NCBI GenBank assembly: GCA_024709425.1
Contig: JANJWS010000020.1
Location: forward strand, 1-33,370
Source of the DNA: Thiobacillus sp.
GTDB lineage: Bacteria > Pseudomonadota > Gammaproteobacteria > Burkholderiales > Thiobacillaceae
DNA length: 33,370 nt
Reading direction: 5' to 3'
Shown: in pieces, positions 24,710 to 32,808 of the stretch
Position numbering within the stretch: position 1 is the first letter of the stretch
How the letters are laid out: every line of letters begins with the position of its first letter
Notes under the pieces: model-generated
Seen by the model: the letters and a program-made list of their open reading frames with translations, nothing else
Told to the model about the DNA's origin: nothing
The model's database searches: none
Translations under genes and position numbers: made by a program

Positions 24710-25375
24710 TCAATCGTTGCTGGCGAAGCCCAGCAGATGCAGCAGGCTGGTGAACAGGTTGAAAATCGACACGAACAGCGTGACGGTCGCCATGATGTAG
24801 TTGGTCTCGCCACCGTGGATGATGTTGCTGGTCTCGTACAGGATGAGGCCGGACATCAGCTGCACGAACATGGCGGACACCGCCAGCGACAGCGCCGGCA
24901 TCTCGAAGAAGATCGCGCCCAGGCCGGCGAGGAAGGCGACCAGGATGCCGACCATGAGGAAACCGCCCATGAAGCTGAAATCCTTGCGCGTGGTCATCGC
25001 GTAGGACGACAGGCCGAGGAAGATCGCCGCTGTGCCGCCCATCGCCATCATCACCACCTGGCTGCCGTTGGGCAATGCCAGATAGGCGTTGAGGATCGGG
25101 CCGAGCGTGTAGCCCATGAAGCCCGTCAGGCCGAACACGAACGCGAGCCCGAGGCCGCTGTCGCGGAACTTGGTGGTGAGGAACAACAGGCCGAAGTAGC
25201 CGACCAGGGTGATGATGAGGCCCGGGTGCGGCAGGTTCAAAGCCATCGACACACCGGCGGTAAGCGCGGCGAAGGCCAGCGTCATCGACAGCAGCATGTA
25301 GGTGTTGCGGACGACCTTGTTGGTCGAGGCCACCGCAGATGTGCTGCGGCCAAGCGTGGTGACTTGCGGGTTCAT
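24710..25375 (-). CDS. Bax inhibitor-1 (TMBIM/YccA) family membrane protein
   Basis: 221 aa with seven predicted membrane helices. YccA-type members interact with the FtsH protease in E. coli, and other family members conduct calcium. Family features are the N-terminal soluble segment ending NKVVRNTYMLLSMTLAF, FVFGLTGFMGYTLGPILN in the third helix region, and the C-terminal LYETSNIIHGGETNYIMATVTLFVSIFNLF with the conserved acidic residues. The start ATG (25375) has an excellent AAGGAGGATTT ribosome binding site. It has its own ~145-base upstream gap. Length is typical (E. coli YccA 219 aa). Confidence 0.93.
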   Translation of the reverse strand: MNPQVTTLGRSTSAVASTNKVVRNTYMLLSMTLAFAALTAGVSMALNLPHPGLIITLVGYFGLLFLTTKFRDSGLGLAFVFGLTGFMGYTLGPILNAYLALPNGSQVVMMAMGGTAAIFLGLSSYAMTTRKDFSFMGGFLMVGILVAFLAGLGAIFFEMPALSLAVSAMFVQLMSGLILYETSNIIHGGETNYIMATVTLFVSIFNLFTSLLHLLGFASND

Positions 25376-25520
25376 AAATCCTCCTTGTACGGATTGCAAA
25401 ACACGGCGCTGGTGAGACAGGGTGCTTCCCGCGCAGGTTCCCGGAATGTCGGGGAATGTTGAGCTTACCTTGATGCCGCGCAACTGGCCACCCCGACCCC
25501 GGGCGTGATGTGGGTTTCGC

Positions 25521-26279
25521 CTAGTCGACCGGCTTCCTGCCCTGCCCCAGCAGGTCCATCAGGTCGCCCGGCAGCGGAAACACGATGGTGTTGGAGCGGT
25601 CGCCGGCGATCGCGGAAAGCGTCTGCAGGTAGCGCAACTGCATCGCCTGCGGCCGGCCGGCGAGCACATCGGCGGCGGCAAGGAGCTTTTCCGATGCCTG
25701 CAGTTCGCCTTCGGCATGGATCACCTTGGCGCGTCGCTCGCGCTCGGCCTCGGCCTGTCTGGCAATGGCGCGCACCATCGACTCGTCGATGTCGACGTGC
25801 TTGATCTCGACGTTGGACACCTTGATGCCCCAGGCGTCGGTCTGCGCATCCAGTGCCTGCTGGATATCGGAATTGAGCGCCTCGCGCTCGGCCAGCATCT
25901 CGTCGAGCTCGTGCTTGCCGAGCACCGCACGCAGCGTGGTCTGCGCGAGCTGGCTGGTCGCGTTCATGTAGTCCTCCACCTGCAGGATCGCCTTGGACGG
26001 CTCCATGACGCGGAAATACACCACCGCGTTGACCTTGACCGAGACGTTGTCGCGCGAGATCACGTCCTGGCTCGGCACGTCGAACACCACCGTGCGCAGA
26101 TCCACCCGCACCATCTGCTGAATGCCTGGAATGACGATCACCAGGCCTGGCCCCTTCACCTTCCAGAAGCGCCCGAGCATGAACACCACGCCGCGCTCGT
26201 ATTCGCGCAGGATGCGCAGGCTGGAGGCTGCGAGGGCGACGACCAGAAACAGGGCCGTCATGCCGCCGAATTCAAACAT
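25521..26279 (-). CDS. Slipin, SPFH/band 7 family membrane protein
   Basis: 252 aa stomatin-like protein: one N-terminal membrane segment (~5-20), then an SPFH domain starting [17 protein letters not shown] and including [20 protein letters not shown], and a charged coiled-coil stretch ([19 protein letters not shown]). Slipins oligomerise on membranes and pair with an NfeD-family membrane protease; in archaea the NfeD homologue cleaves the stomatin C-terminus. The ATG at 26279 fits the AAAAGGAG site with 8-base spacing; an ATG two codons earlier is too close to it. The start overlaps the stop of the upstream NfeD gene by 8 bases, so the two are coupled. Confidence 0.94.
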   Translation of the reverse strand: MFEFGGMTALFLVVALAASSLRILREYERGVVFMLGRFWKVKGPGLVIVIPGIQQMVRVDLRTVVFDVPSQDVISRDNVSVKVNAVVYFRVMEPSKAILQVEDYMNATSQLAQTTLRAVLGKHELDEMLAEREALNSDIQQALDAQTDAWGIKVSNVEIKHVDIDESMVRAIARQAEAERERRAKVIHAEGELQASEKLLAAADVLAGRPQAMQLRYLQTLSAIAGDRSNTIVFPLPGDLMDLLGQGRKPVD

Positions 26280-27636
26280 GGCCATTCTCCTTTTCAGGTT
26301 CGACATCGAGGATGAGATCGTGCCGTGCGCGTACCCGCAGGCGGCTGCCGCGCGGGAGCGCGACGCTGCTGCGCACGCGCCAGCGTTCGCCGTGCACGCG
26401 CGCCCAGCCTTCGGGCGCGATATCTTCCAGCGCCTCGCCGCAGGCACCGACCATTTCCTCGGCGCCGGTCACCACGGGGCGTCTGCGCGCGCGGATCGCC
26501 ATGCTGGCGACGAAGAAGCTGAAGAGGGCGCTGGTGACCGCCAGCGGCATGATGAGCATCCAGGAAATGCCATAGCCCGGCAGGTCGGTGTCGATCAGCA
26601 TCACCGAGCCGATGACGAACGCGGCGATGCCGCCCAGGCCCAGCGCGCCGAAGCTGGGCAGGAAGGCCTCGCCGATCATGAGGGCGATGCCGAGGATGAT
26701 GAGCGCGAGTCCGGCGTAGCTGATCGGCATGACCTGCAGGGCGAACATCGCCAGCAACAGGCAGATGCCGCCGACCACCCCGGGGAACAACATGCCCGGA
26801 TTGGAAAACTCGTAGATGAGGCCGTAGATGCCCAGCAGCATGAGCAGATAGGCGATGCCCGGGTCACCGATCACTGCCAGCAGGCGGCTGCGCCAGTCCG
26901 GTGCGACACGCTCGATCGTCGCCATGCGCGTGTCGAGGGTGGTGCGCTGCCCGTTCACCTCGACGCTGCGGCCGTGCACCTGCTGCATGAGGTCGGCGAG
27001 ATCGGCAGCGACATGGTCGATCACCTTCATTGCGAGGGCTTCATCTGCGGGAAGGCTCACCGCCTCGCGCACCGCACGCTCGGCCCATTCGACATTGCGT
27101 CCGCGCAGTTCGGCCAGCCCGCGGATGTAGGCGGCGGCATCGTGCACCGCCTTGCGCGCCCGGGCGTCGCCCGGCGGCTCGGTGGGCTTCTGCGCGTCGG
27201 GTTTGGCGGGCTTGTCCGGCGTGCCGGGCTGGCCGCCGGGCGCCAGTTCGACCGGCGTGGCCGCGCCGAGATTGGTCGCCGGCGCCATCGCCGCGACATG
27301 GCTGGCGTACAGGATGTAGGTGCCGGCACTGGCGGCGCGCGCGCCCTTGGGTGAAACGTAGGTCGCCACGGGTACCGGCGAGGCGAGGATGGCCTTGATG
27401 ATGTCGCGCATCGAAGTGTCGAGTCCGCCCGGCGTGTCGAGTTCGATCACGATCAGGTGCGCGCCGTCTTCCGCCGCGCGCGCCATACCGCGCAGCAGAT
27501 AGTCGGCGCTGGCCGGGCTGATCGCGCCCTCGACGGTCAGCACGCGCACGTTCGACGCCTGCGCGGGGACGGCGAGGACCGCCAGGCCGAGCAGCAAGAC
27601 CACGCAGCGTGCGAGGGAATGCAGGAGAATCGCCAT
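26272..27636 (-). CDS. NfeD family membrane serine protease
   Basis: 454 aa. A signal/anchor (1-27) precedes a ClpP-like serine protease domain with the Ser motif [12 protein letters not shown] (S103) and the presumed base lysine in [21 protein letters not shown] (K162). Four or five membrane helices then span ~235-360, followed by a C-terminal OB-fold NfeD domain (~385-454). Ser-Lys pairing is known from the archaeal homologue PH1510. A Pro/Lys-rich spacer lies between Ser and Lys ([17 protein letters not shown], ~135-151). The chosen ATG starts the signal sequence; an ATG ten codons upstream (27666) is possible. It precedes and overlaps the slipin gene, its expected partner. It diverges from marC. 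Confidence 0.92.
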   Translation of the reverse strand: MAILLHSLARCVVLLLGLAVLAVPAQASNVRVLTVEGAISPASADYLLRGMARAAEDGAHLIVIELDTPGGLDTSMRDIIKAILASPVPVATYVSPKGARAASAGTYILYASHVAAMAPATNLGAATPVELAPGGQPGTPDKPAKPDAQKPTEPPGDARARKAVHDAAAYIRGLAELRGRNVEWAERAVREAVSLPADEALAMKVIDHVAADLADLMQQVHGRSVEVNGQRTTLDTRMATIERVAPDWRSRLLAVIGDPGIAYLLMLLGIYGLIYEFSNPGMLFPGVVGGICLLLAMFALQVMPISYAGLALIILGIALMIGEAFLPSFGALGLGGIAAFVIGSVMLIDTDLPGYGISWMLIMPLAVTSALFSFFVASMAIRARRRPVVTGAEEMVGACGEALEDIAPEGWARVHGERWRVRSSVALPRGSRLRVRARHDLILDVEPEKENGHV

Positions 27637-27701
27637 GGATGTACTGTAGTTCGGAATAGGGAACATGCCGAACCGGCCACGCAACCGGCTACCATGCAGC
27701 C

Positions 27702-28337
27702 ATGGACCTCTTCGAGCTTGCAAGATTCGCCCTCGCCCTCTTCGCCATCGTCGATCCGGTCGGCGTGATTCCCATTTTTCTGCTCGCCACGCAGGGCTTC
27801 AGCCGGGCGCAGAGCCATGCGGCGGCCCGCATTGCCGCGCTCACGGTGCTGGGGGTGTTGTCCCTGTTCACCTTCGTCGGCGAACCCATGCTGGCTTTCT
27901 TCGGCATTCGCCTGGCGGCGTTCTCCGTGGCAGGCGGTTTACTGCTGCTGTTGCTGGCGCTGTCGATGGTGCAGGCGCACGTCAGCCCGCAGCGGCAGAC
28001 CGAGGACGAGGCGGCCGAGGCCGAGGAGCGCGACGCGGTGGGCGTGGTGCCGCTGGGCGTGCCGCTGCTCGCCGGCCCGGGGGCGATCACCCATGTCATC
28101 GTTGCCGCCGGACCGGCACAGGGCAGCGTGGGGCAGCTTTCCCTGTTGCTGATCCCGGTGGCGTTGGTGGCGCTGTCGGTATGGCTGGCGTTTCGTGCGG
28201 CGCCGGCGATCGCGCGGCGGCTGGGCCGGACCGGCATCCACGTGGTGACCCGCCTGATGGGGCTGATCATCGCGGCGATCTCGATCGAGATGATCGCCAG
28301 CGGCCTCGGGCAGCTTTTCCCGGGGCTGCTTGCGTAA
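27702..28337 (+). CDS. MarC family integral membrane protein
   Basis: 211 aa with six predicted membrane helices. The family hallmark LFAIVDPVGVIPIFLLAT lies in the first helix and PLGVPLLAGPGAITHVIVAAG in the middle. The last segment RLMGLIIAAISIEMIASGLGQLFPGL is typical of the UPF0056/MarC family. Function is unresolved; an earlier link to multiple antibiotic resistance was not supported, and amino-acid export has been suggested for relatives. A 65-base gap separates it from the divergent NfeD gene. It is followed by a ~100-base gap before gnd. Confidence 0.93.
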   Translation: MDLFELARFALALFAIVDPVGVIPIFLLATQGFSRAQSHAAARIAALTVLGVLSLFTFVGEPMLAFFGIRLAAFSVAGGLLLLLLALSMVQAHVSPQRQTEDEAAEAEERDAVGVVPLGVPLLAGPGAITHVIVAAGPAQGSVGQLSLLLIPVALVALSVWLAFRAAPAIARRLGRTGIHVVTRLMGLIIAAISIEMIASGLGQLFPGLLA

Positions 28338-28438
28338 AGGTTCGCACGCGCATGCTGCCGTCATTCCGGCGTCCTATCATGTAAGCATTGTGGGCGTGCA
28401 AACGTGCCTGCTCGTACTCGAACCTCAAGGAGGGAAAC

Positions 28439-29353
28439 ATGCAATTCGGACTCGTCGGACTCGGCCGCATGGGCGGCAACATGGCGCGGCGGCTCGCGCG
28501 CAAGGAACTGCGCGTGGCGGTGCACAACCGCAGCCACGACGTCAGCGCGGCGCTGGCGGCGGAGACCGGGCATCTCGCCTGCGCGTCGCTCGCCGATCTT
28601 GTCGCGGCGCTCGAAGCGCCGCGCATCGTCTGGCTGATGCTGCCGGCGGGCGAGGCGACCCAGGCGGCACTCGATGCGCTGGCGCCGTTGCTGGCGCCGG
28701 GCGATCTCGTCGTCGACGGTGCCAACGGCCACTACAAGGACGACGCGCCGCGCGCGGCGGCATTGGCGGCGCACGGCATCGAGTTCGCCGATGCTGGCGT
28801 GTCCGGCGGTGTGTGGGGGCTGGAGAACGGCTACTGCATCATGTTCGGCGGCAGCGATGCGGCCGCCGCGCGTCTCAAGCCCTGGATGGAAGCCCTCGCC
28901 CCCACGCCGGCGACCGGCTGGCTGCACACCGGCCCGGTCGGCTCCGGCCACTTCGTGAAGATGGTCCACAACGGCATCGAGTACGGCATGATGCAGGCCT
29001 TCGCCGAAGGCTTCGCGCTGATGAAAGGGAAGCCCGGCTTCGACCTCGACCTCGGCGCCATCGCCGAACTGTGGCGCCATGGCAGCGTGGTGCGCTCGTG
29101 GCTGCTCGATCTGTCGGCGGATTTCCTGGTGCACGACCAGAGTCTCGATGCCATCCAGCCCTTCGTCGCCGATTCCGGCGAGGGGCGCTGGACCGCGCTC
29201 GAGGCCGTCGAACAGGGGGTTCCCGCGCCGGTGATGTCGCTGGCGCTGATGATGCGCTTCGCCACCCAGGGGCACAACGACTTCGCGGCCAAGGTGCTGG
29301 CCAAGATGCGCCAGGGCTTCGGCGGCCACGCGGTCAAGGAAGGCGGCGCATGA
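28439..29353 (+). CDS. gnd: 6-phosphogluconate dehydrogenase, decarboxylating, short form
   Basis: 304 aa, the short (GntZ/YqeC-like) class that is often NAD-preferring, against ~470 aa for the E. coli type. It oxidatively decarboxylates 6-phosphogluconate to ribulose 5-phosphate. The Rossmann motif GLVGLGRMGGNMA is at residues 4-16, VVDGANGHYKDD at 91-102, GVSGGVWGLENG at 120-131 and the catalytic block HFVKMVHNGIEYGMM at 171-185 (K174, N178, E181). The start ATG at 28439 has AAGGAGGG upstream. The stop overlaps the zwf ATG by four bases (ATGA). It is the first gene of gnd-zwf-pgl; a TATCAT at 28375-28380 may be a -10 but no good -35 was found. Confidence 0.95.
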   Translation: MQFGLVGLGRMGGNMARRLARKELRVAVHNRSHDVSAALAAETGHLACASLADLVAALEAPRIVWLMLPAGEATQAALDALAPLLAPGDLVVDGANGHYKDDAPRAAALAAHGIEFADAGVSGGVWGLENGYCIMFGGSDAAAARLKPWMEALAPTPATGWLHTGPVGSGHFVKMVHNGIEYGMMQAFAEGFALMKGKPGFDLDLGAIAELWRHGSVVRSWLLDLSADFLVHDQSLDAIQPFVADSGEGRWTALEAVEQGVPAPVMSLALMMRFATQGHNDFAAKVLAKMRQGFGGHAVKEGGA

Positions 29354-30834
29354 CCACGCTTGCGGACGATAAGCTGCCGTGCACCTTCGTCATCTTCGGC
29401 GCCACCGGCAACCTCGCCAGCAACAAGCTCCTGCCCGCGCTGTATCACCTCGAGGCCGCCGCGCGCCTGTCCGAGTCGCTCAACATCGTCGCCTTCTCGC
29501 GTCGCGATTGGGACACCGCGCGCTGGCGCGAGCATGTGCGCGAGGTGCTGGCCGAACGCATCAAGGGACGCACCGACGATGCGGTGTTCGAGCGTTTCCT
29601 CGCGCGCTTCGTCTATCTTCAGGGCGACCTCAACGACGTCGCTTCCTATGAAGGACTCGCCACGCGCCTGCAGCACGGCGGCGTCGCCTGTTCCAGCACC
29701 GTGTTCTACCTCGCCATCAAGCCGGCCGAATTCGCCGCGGTGGTGCAGAACCTCGAAACCGTCGGCCTCAACAAGCCGCGCGGCCTCAACCGCATCGTCG
29801 TGGAAAAACCTTTCGGCGAGGACATCGAATCGGCGCACATGCTGAACCAGCTGCTGCACCAGCATTTCGACGAGGAGCAGATCTTCCGCATCGACCACTT
29901 CCTCGGCAAGGAAACAGTGCAGAACCTGCTGGTGTTCCGCTTCGCCAACACCCTCATCGAGCCGCTGTGGAACCGCAATTTCATCGACCACGTGCAGATC
30001 ACCGTCGCCGAATCCATCGGCATCGAGAAGCGCGCCGAATACTATGACCGCGCCGGCGCGCTGCGGGACATGCTGCAGAACCACCTGATGCAGCTGCTCA
30101 CCGTGGTGGCGATGGAGCCGCCGCCTGCGCTCGAGGCCGACGCGCTGCGCGACGAGAAGGTCAAGGTGCTGCGCTCGATCCGCCCCGTCGCCAAGCGTGC
30201 CGTGCACGCCCACGCCATCCGCGGGCAATACGCGCGCGGCAGCATCGATGGTGAGCCCGTGGTCGGTTATGCGCAGGAAGCCGGCGTCGAGCGCAACTCC
30301 GTCACCGAAACCTACGTCGCCGCCAAGTTCTACATCGACAACTGGCGCTGGCGCGGCGTGCCCTTCTATCTGCGCACCGGAAAAAGGCTCGCGAAGCAGA
30401 CCTCGATGATCGCCATCCGCTTCCGTCATCCGCCGCAGCAGCTGTTCCGCGAAACCCCCCTCGAATCGGTCGCTCCCAACTGGGTGTTGCTGTCCATTCA
30501 GCCCGAAGAATCCATGCGCATGGAAATTCACGTCAAGCAGCCCGGCCTCGACATGGACACGCGCGTGATGCAGATGAACGCGAGCTTCGTGAAGACCGAC
30601 GAGCAGACGCTCGACGCCTACGAAACCCTGCTGCTCGACGTCATTGAAGGCGATCGCACCCTGTTCATCCGCTTCGACGAGGTCGAGTGGGCGTGGCGCG
30701 TGGTCGACCCCATCCTCAAGCACTGGGCCGTCGAGCGCGAGTACATTCCCACCTATCCCGCCGGCAGCTGGGGGCCGGCCGACGCAAACCGCCTGTTCGA
30801 CAGCGACGACCAGGCGTGGCGCAACGAACTGTGA
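29350..30834 (+). CDS. zwf: Glucose-6-phosphate dehydrogenase
   Basis: 494 aa. It oxidises glucose 6-phosphate to 6-phosphogluconolactone, the entry to the oxidative pentose phosphate and Entner-Doudoroff routes. The coenzyme motif is GATGNLASNKLLPALYHL near the start. VVEKPFGEDIESA and the active-site RIDHFLGKETVQN follow, with the substrate-binding FYLRTGKRL further on. Length is standard (E. coli 491 aa). The ATG at 29350 overlaps the gnd stop; a longer in-frame reading starting at 28330 runs through gnd in another frame and is not real. The stop overlaps the pgl start (GTGA). Confidence 0.97.
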   Translation: MTTLADDKLPCTFVIFGATGNLASNKLLPALYHLEAAARLSESLNIVAFSRRDWDTARWREHVREVLAERIKGRTDDAVFERFLARFVYLQGDLNDVASYEGLATRLQHGGVACSSTVFYLAIKPAEFAAVVQNLETVGLNKPRGLNRIVVEKPFGEDIESAHMLNQLLHQHFDEEQIFRIDHFLGKETVQNLLVFRFANTLIEPLWNRNFIDHVQITVAESIGIEKRAEYYDRAGALRDMLQNHLMQLLTVVAMEPPPALEADALRDEKVKVLRSIRPVAKRAVHAHAIRGQYARGSIDGEPVVGYAQEAGVERNSVTETYVAAKFYIDNWRWRGVPFYLRTGKRLAKQTSMIAIRFRHPPQQLFRETPLESVAPNWVLLSIQPEESMRMEIHVKQPGLDMDTRVMQMNASFVKTDEQTLDAYETLLLDVIEGDRTLFIRFDEVEWAWRVVDPILKHWAVEREYIPTYPAGSWGPADANRLFDSDDQAWRNEL

Positions 30835-31523
30835 GCCTGCCCGAGCGCCGCGTTTTCGGCGACACCGATGTGCTGGTGCAGGCGCTCGCCGACGCCGTGT
30901 GCGCGGAAGCCGAGTCCGCCATCGCCGCGCGCGGTGCCTTTCACCTCGTACTCGCCGGCGGCACCACCCCGCGCGCGCTGTATGCCGAACTCGCGCGGCG
31001 CGGCGCCGGGGACGCGCGCTGGCACATCTGGTATGGCGACGAACGCTGCCTGCCCGCCGATCATTCCGAGCGCAACAGCGTCATGGCCGAACAGGCGTGG
31101 CTCGCCGCCGCGCGCATCCCGCCGCGGAACCGCCGCCCGATTCCCGCCGAGCGCGGTGCCGCCGCGGCCGCATCGGCCTATGCCGCGTGGCTCGAAGATG
31201 TGCCGGATTTCGACGTCGTCCTGCTCGGCCTGGGCGAGGACGGCCACACCGCCAGCCTCTTCCCCGGCCACGACTGGGGCGAGACGCCCGGCAGCCCCGA
31301 CGTCCTCGCCGTGCACCACGCACCGAAACCGCCGCCCGAGCGCGTGAGCCTGTCGGCAGCGCGGCTCAATCGCTGCGAATGCGTGGGGTTCGTCGTCACC
31401 GGCGCCGGCAAGCGCGAAGCACTGGCGCGCTGGATGAACGGCGCAGTGCTGCCGGTCGCGGCGATCCATGGCAAGCGGAACACCGCGGTATGGCTCGATG
31501 CCGCCGCGTGGCCGGCGGGCTGA
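30831..31523 (+). CDS. pgl: 6-phosphogluconolactonase (DevB type)
   Basis: 230 aa. It hydrolyses 6-phosphogluconolactone to 6-phosphogluconate, linking zwf to gnd. Family motifs: LVLAGGTTPRALYAEL, WYGDERCLPADHSERNS, and LLGLGEDGHTASLFPGH, with the catalytic histidine in GEDGHTAS. The start is GTG at 30831, overlapping the zwf stop by four bases, so all three genes of the branch are translationally coupled. Length is typical (~230 aa). A perfect 12-bp inverted repeat follows 15 bases after the stop. Confidence 0.95.
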   Translation: MSLPERRVFGDTDVLVQALADAVCAEAESAIAARGAFHLVLAGGTTPRALYAELARRGAGDARWHIWYGDERCLPADHSERNSVMAEQAWLAAARIPPRNRRPIPAERGAAAAASAYAAWLEDVPDFDVVLLGLGEDGHTASLFPGHDWGETPGSPDVLAVHHAPKPPPERVSLSAARLNRCECVGFVVTGAGKREALARWMNGAVLPVAAIHGKRNTAVWLDAAAWPAG

Positions 31524-31538
31524 TTCTGCTGGGTGCTT

Positions 31539-31575
31539 GCGGCAGCATTACCTGTAGCATCCATAATGCTGCCGC
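31539..31575 (+). terminator. Inverted repeat after pgl, possible terminator
   Basis: GCGGCAGCATTA (31539-31550) pairs perfectly with TAATGCTGCCGC (31564-31575) across a 13-base loop. The hairpin sits just past the pgl stop and just upstream of the tumE promoter, where a terminator of the gnd-zwf-pgl transcript is expected. There is no T-run after it, so it is not a canonical intrinsic terminator; it could instead be an mRNA-stabilising hairpin or the boundary of the inserted toxin-antitoxin segment. Confidence 0.5.
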
Positions 31576-31580
31576 GCAGC

Positions 31581-31616
31581 TTGACTTCCCATGACTTGTT
31601 GGCAACAATGCCAACA
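31581..31616 (+). promoter_or_regulatory. Putative promoter of the tumE-tumA pair
   Basis: TTGACT (31581-31586) and AACAAT (31604-31609) are spaced by 17 bases and would start transcription about seven bases on, at the ATG of the toxin gene (31616). No ribosome binding site precedes that ATG, which is consistent with a leaderless mRNA. The -10 match is modest (4 of 6). Confidence 0.5.
31598..31615. promoter_or_regulatory. Putative operator palindrome of the tumE-tumA pair
   Basis: GTTGGCA-ACAA-TGCCAAC is a perfect inverted repeat with 7-base arms, ending one base before the toxin ATG and covering the proposed -10. This is where an antitoxin repressor with an HTH domain would bind to autoregulate the pair. 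Confidence 0.6.
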
Positions 31617-31897
31617 TGAAGGCCGAACTGCTCAAGCGGCACCGCCAGCGCCTGCCCAATGGTGGGCTGGTCGAGATGAAAATCTGGAAGCTGCCCTGCC
31701 CGGTGCCGCCTTGCGACCACGCCTACAAGTATCGGCTGGTGCATGTGCTGGATGGGCAGCGTCTTGTCGGTTTCGATAATGAGCGCGGCAAGGGCGACCA
31801 CAAGCATCTGGATGGGAAAGAGTCGGTCTACCGCTTCGTTTCCATCGACCAACTTCTGGACGATTTCATGGCAGAAGTTGAAAGGAGAGTCGAATGA
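31616..31897 (+). CDS. TumE-family toxin
   Basis: 93 aa, recognised as the TumE (DUF6516) family found as the first gene of two-gene toxin-antitoxin units. The defining motif is GKGDHKHLDGKE (58-69), followed by YRFVSIDQLLDDFMAEVE at the C-terminus. TumE toxins are proposed to act on RNA; the exact target is not known to me. The ATG at 31616 lies directly behind an operator-like palindrome with no ribosome binding site. The stop overlaps the antitoxin ATG (ATGA), which follows an AAAGGAGAG site inside the toxin gene, so the antitoxin should be translated well. Confidence 0.87.
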   Translation: MKAELLKRHRQRLPNGGLVEMKIWKLPCPVPPCDHAYKYRLVHVLDGQRLVGFDNERGKGDHKHLDGKESVYRFVSIDQLLDDFMAEVERRVE

Positions 31898-32256
31898 AAA
31901 CCGCTGTCATCGAAATCAATCCGGACTGGAAAGCCGCGCTCCGAGCGGGCGCAAAAGGCATACGCCAGGCCGCCAAATCCGGGCGCGTCCAACAATTCAC
32001 ATTCAGCTACGCCAGCCCCGAACTGCTGTTTTCGGAAATCAGCCCCAAGCGCTGGGGCGTGCTGGAAGCGATGAGCGGCGCCGGTGAAATGAGCCTGCGC
32101 GAACTGGCGCGCAGGCTGGAACGAGACGTCAAGTCCGTGCACCGGGACGTGCATGCCCTGCTGGAAACCGGGCTGCTGGAGAAGACCGAGAGTGGAAAGA
32201 TCGTTTGCCCGTTCGACAGGGTGCGCGTCGATTTCACGCTGGCGAAGGCGGCTTAG
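31894..32256 (+). CDS. TumA-family antitoxin, HTH DNA-binding protein
   Basis: 120 aa. A short N-terminal region is followed by a winged-helix-like HTH: SPKRWGVLEAM, GEMSLRELARRL (helix 2), ERDVKSVHRDVHALLETGLL (recognition helix) and KTESGKIVCPFDRVRVDF (wing). This resembles the HVO_A0114/TumA-type transcriptional regulators paired with TumE. It should neutralise the toxin and repress the pair by binding the palindrome at 31598-31615. Coupled to the toxin by ATGA. A ~65-base piece of this gene, covering the HTH start, is repeated at 33281-33347. Confidence 0.87.
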   Translation: MKTAVIEINPDWKAALRAGAKGIRQAAKSGRVQQFTFSYASPELLFSEISPKRWGVLEAMSGAGEMSLRELARRLERDVKSVHRDVHALLETGLLEKTESGKIVCPFDRVRVDFTLAKAA

Positions 32257-32554
32257 GGCTTGGCTGAGTTCTTGGTGGCTTCGCCAATGGGTTAGCGAAA
32301 GGCCCTGCGTTCGGAAAATGGGGAGGAAATGCTACCGTGATAGACCTGACCCTCTGCTTTTCCCTGGCGAGTTGAGTGCCCGGCGCGGTGGCGGTCAAGG
32401 CTGGCTAGCCGCGAGAACCACAAGGGGGGCAAATCCAATGGCGAACGCAACGGCAAGGGCAGCGTGTCACCCGCACTGACGGGCTTGACGAACAGGTCGC
32501 GGCAAATATACTGGAAAGTATAATTGGTTAAGTTGATTGCAAGAGGTGGTCGCC
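32257..32554 (+). other. Intergenic stretch between the two toxin-antitoxin pairs
   Basis: About 300 bases without a convincing gene. The minus-strand reading frame here has no recognisable motif. The last ~70 bases hold the vapBC promoter and palindrome. The rest contains nothing I can name; it may be leftover from earlier insertions. Confidence 0.6.
32485..32524 (+). promoter_or_regulatory. Promoter and operator-like palindrome of vapBC
   Basis: TTGACG (32485-32490), a 16-base spacer and TATACT (32507-32512) form a good sigma-70 promoter. TATACT-GGAA-AGTATA (32507-32522) is an inverted repeat with 6-base arms over the -10, followed by a TATAAT at 32519-32524. This placement suits autorepression by the ribbon-helix-helix antitoxin encoded next. 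Confidence 0.6.
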
Positions 32555-32785
32555 ATGTCACAAATCACGCTGTACCTGGACGATGCCACGCAGGCGCTGG
32601 TCGAGCAGGCCGCGCAGGCCAACGGCTTGTCGAAAAGCCGCTGGGTGGCGGAAATCATCCGCAAGTACGCCGCCCATGAATGGCCCAAAGATTGTCTGGC
32701 TTTGGCGGGGCGATTCGCCGATTTTCCCCTGCGAGAAGAAAACCCTGTTTCGCAGCCGGCCGATGTGCCGCGCCTGGGGTTTTGA
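32555..32785 (+). CDS. vapB: VapB-type antitoxin, ribbon-helix-helix
   Basis: 76 aa. The N-terminal ~45 residues are a CopG/RHH DNA-binding fold: the strand SQITLYLDD, helix 1 ATQALVEQAAQANG, then LSKSRWVAEIIRKY. The C-terminal part (FADFPLREENP) would wrap the toxin. ATG at 32555 has an AAGAGGTGG site; a TTG six codons earlier is less likely. It precedes the PIN-domain gene by 23 bases and probably represses the shared promoter at 32485-32524. Confidence 0.88.
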   Translation: MSQITLYLDDATQALVEQAAQANGLSKSRWVAEIIRKYAAHEWPKDCLALAGRFADFPLREENPVSQPADVPRLGF

Positions 32786-32808
32786 ATGCGCGTGCTTGAC
32801 GGACAGCC

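Noticed and set aside
28330..30834. 834-codon plus-strand frame that ends as zwf
   Set aside because: The first 340 codons are gnd read in the wrong frame; only the part from the ATG at 29350 matches glucose-6-phosphate dehydrogenase.
32292..32561. Minus-strand 89-codon frame between the two toxin-antitoxin pairs
   Set aside because: No family resemblance, no ribosome binding site, and it spans the vapBC promoter.
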